This document shows, piece after piece, positions 5,487 through 5,987 of a stretch of DNA of 5,987 bases. A model generated the notes under the pieces. It ran no database searches, was not told where the DNA came from, and saw only the letters and a list, made by a program, of their open reading frames with translations. The first letter of the stretch is position 1; each line of letters starts with the position of its first letter. The position numbers were made by a program, and so were the translations under genes. Location: NCBI GenBank assembly GCA_021812505.1, contig JAKANG010000110.1, positions 1-5,987 of the forward strand, given 5' to 3'. This stretch comes from Pseudomonadota bacterium. Its GTDB lineage: Bacteria; Pseudomonadota; Alphaproteobacteria; Rhizobiales; Beijerinckiaceae.

Positions 5487-5987
5487 ATGGAACGTTGGTC
5501 GCCCGACAGCTGGAGATCCAAGCCGATCGTACAGGTTCCGACCTATTCGGACCAGGCGGCGCTCGCCGATGTCGAGAAGCAGATCTCGGGCTTTCCGCCG
5601 CTCGTCTTCGCGGGCGAGGCGCGCAAGCTGAAGAAACATCTGGCCCAGGTCTGCGCCGGCGAGGCGTTCCTGCTTCAAGGCGGCGATTGCGCCGAGAGCT
5701 TCGCCGAGCATTCCGCCGACAATATCCGCGATTTCTTCCGCGTCTTCCTGCAGATGGCGGTCGTGATGACCTATGGCGCCGCCATGCCGGTGGTGAAGCT
5801 CGGCCGCATCGCCGGCCAGTTCGCCAAGCCGCGCTCGGCGCCGATGGAGACGATCGACGGCGTGGAGCTGCCATCCTATCGCGGCGACATCGTCAACGAC
5901 ATCGCCTTCACGCGCGAGGCGCGCGAGCCCGACCCGCGCCGCCAGCTCATGTCCTATCGCCAGTCGGCGGCCACGCTGAACCTGCTG
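5487..5987 (+). CDS. Class II 3-deoxy-7-phosphoheptulonate (DAHP) synthase, N-terminal part
   Basis: The window holds the first 167 codons; the full protein should be about 450-460 residues. DAHP synthase condenses phosphoenolpyruvate with erythrose 4-phosphate in the cytosol, the first step of the shikimate pathway to Trp, Tyr, Phe and folate. The N-terminus [20 protein letters not shown], the block [15 protein letters not shown] (35-49), [13 protein letters not shown] (60-72), [14 protein letters not shown] (104-117) and the block [15 protein letters not shown] (124-138) mark the class II, plant-type family (as in Mycobacterium tuberculosis AroG). Cys68 matches the metal-binding Cys and Arg107 a phosphoenolpyruvate-binding Arg: their 39-residue spacing equals that of Cys87 and Arg126 in the mycobacterial enzyme as I recall it. 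The remaining metal ligands lie beyond the window. No N-terminal regulatory extension is visible, so feedback control cannot be judged. Class II enzymes carry different gene names in different genomes, so no symbol is given. Confidence 0.95.
   Translation, partial: MERWSPDSWRSKPIVQVPTYSDQAALADVEKQISGFPPLVFAGEARKLKKHLAQVCAGEAFLLQGGDCAESFAEHSADNIRDFFRVFLQMAVVMTYGAAMPVVKLGRIAGQFAKPRSAPMETIDGVELPSYRGDIVNDIAFTREAREPDPRRQLMSYRQSAATLNLL

Noticed and set aside
1..5987. A novel multi-gene system, mobile element, CRISPR array, tRNA or rRNA
   Set aside because: Read through both strands, I saw no direct-repeat arrays, terminal inverted repeats, transposase or integrase, cloverleaf or rRNA-like sequence; the genes are mostly known families in unrelated processes.

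Overview
The window looks like chromosomal DNA from a GC-rich alphaproteobacterium, most likely in the Hyphomicrobiales (Rhizobiales), perhaps near the methylotroph or phototroph families. This rests on strong G/C preference at third codon positions, a coiled-coil alphaproteobacterial-type porin, a class II (plant-type) DAHP synthase, and the general flavour of the proteins. The lineage is an inference from composition and protein character, since no rRNA or other taxonomic marker is present.

Layout from left to right: the 3' end of an unidentified plus-strand gene (1-132); selO, a pseudokinase-fold protein adenylyltransferase (236-1747, +); a 169-bp gap holding a perfect 14-bp AT palindrome; a small exported four-cysteine protein (1917-2285, +); creA, a small exported protein of unknown function (2295-2813, -); a LigB/DODA-type extradiol dioxygenase-like protein (2901-3680, +); a large outer-membrane porin (3684-5219, -); a 267-bp divergent intergenic region with an AT-rich inverted repeat; and the first 167 codons of a class II DAHP synthase, the entry enzyme of the shikimate pathway (from 5487, +, cut by the window end).

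The genes alternate strands and mostly look like independent single-gene units, not one pathway. Two convergent pairs are packed very tightly (9 bp and 3 bp between stop codons) with no visible intrinsic terminators. The creA/dioxygenase pair is divergent over 87 bp and contains a good sigma70-like promoter for creA. The porin and DAHP synthase are also divergent. Three of the seven genes (the four-cysteine protein, creA and the porin) encode proteins with clear Sec-type signal peptides.

I found no mobile element, CRISPR array, RNA gene, phage gene or defence system. No convincing new multi-gene system is present. The most informative oddities are: the redox-cysteine arrangement of SelO; the operator-like palindromes upstream of the four-cysteine protein gene and the porin gene; and the pairing of two small exported four-cysteine proteins.
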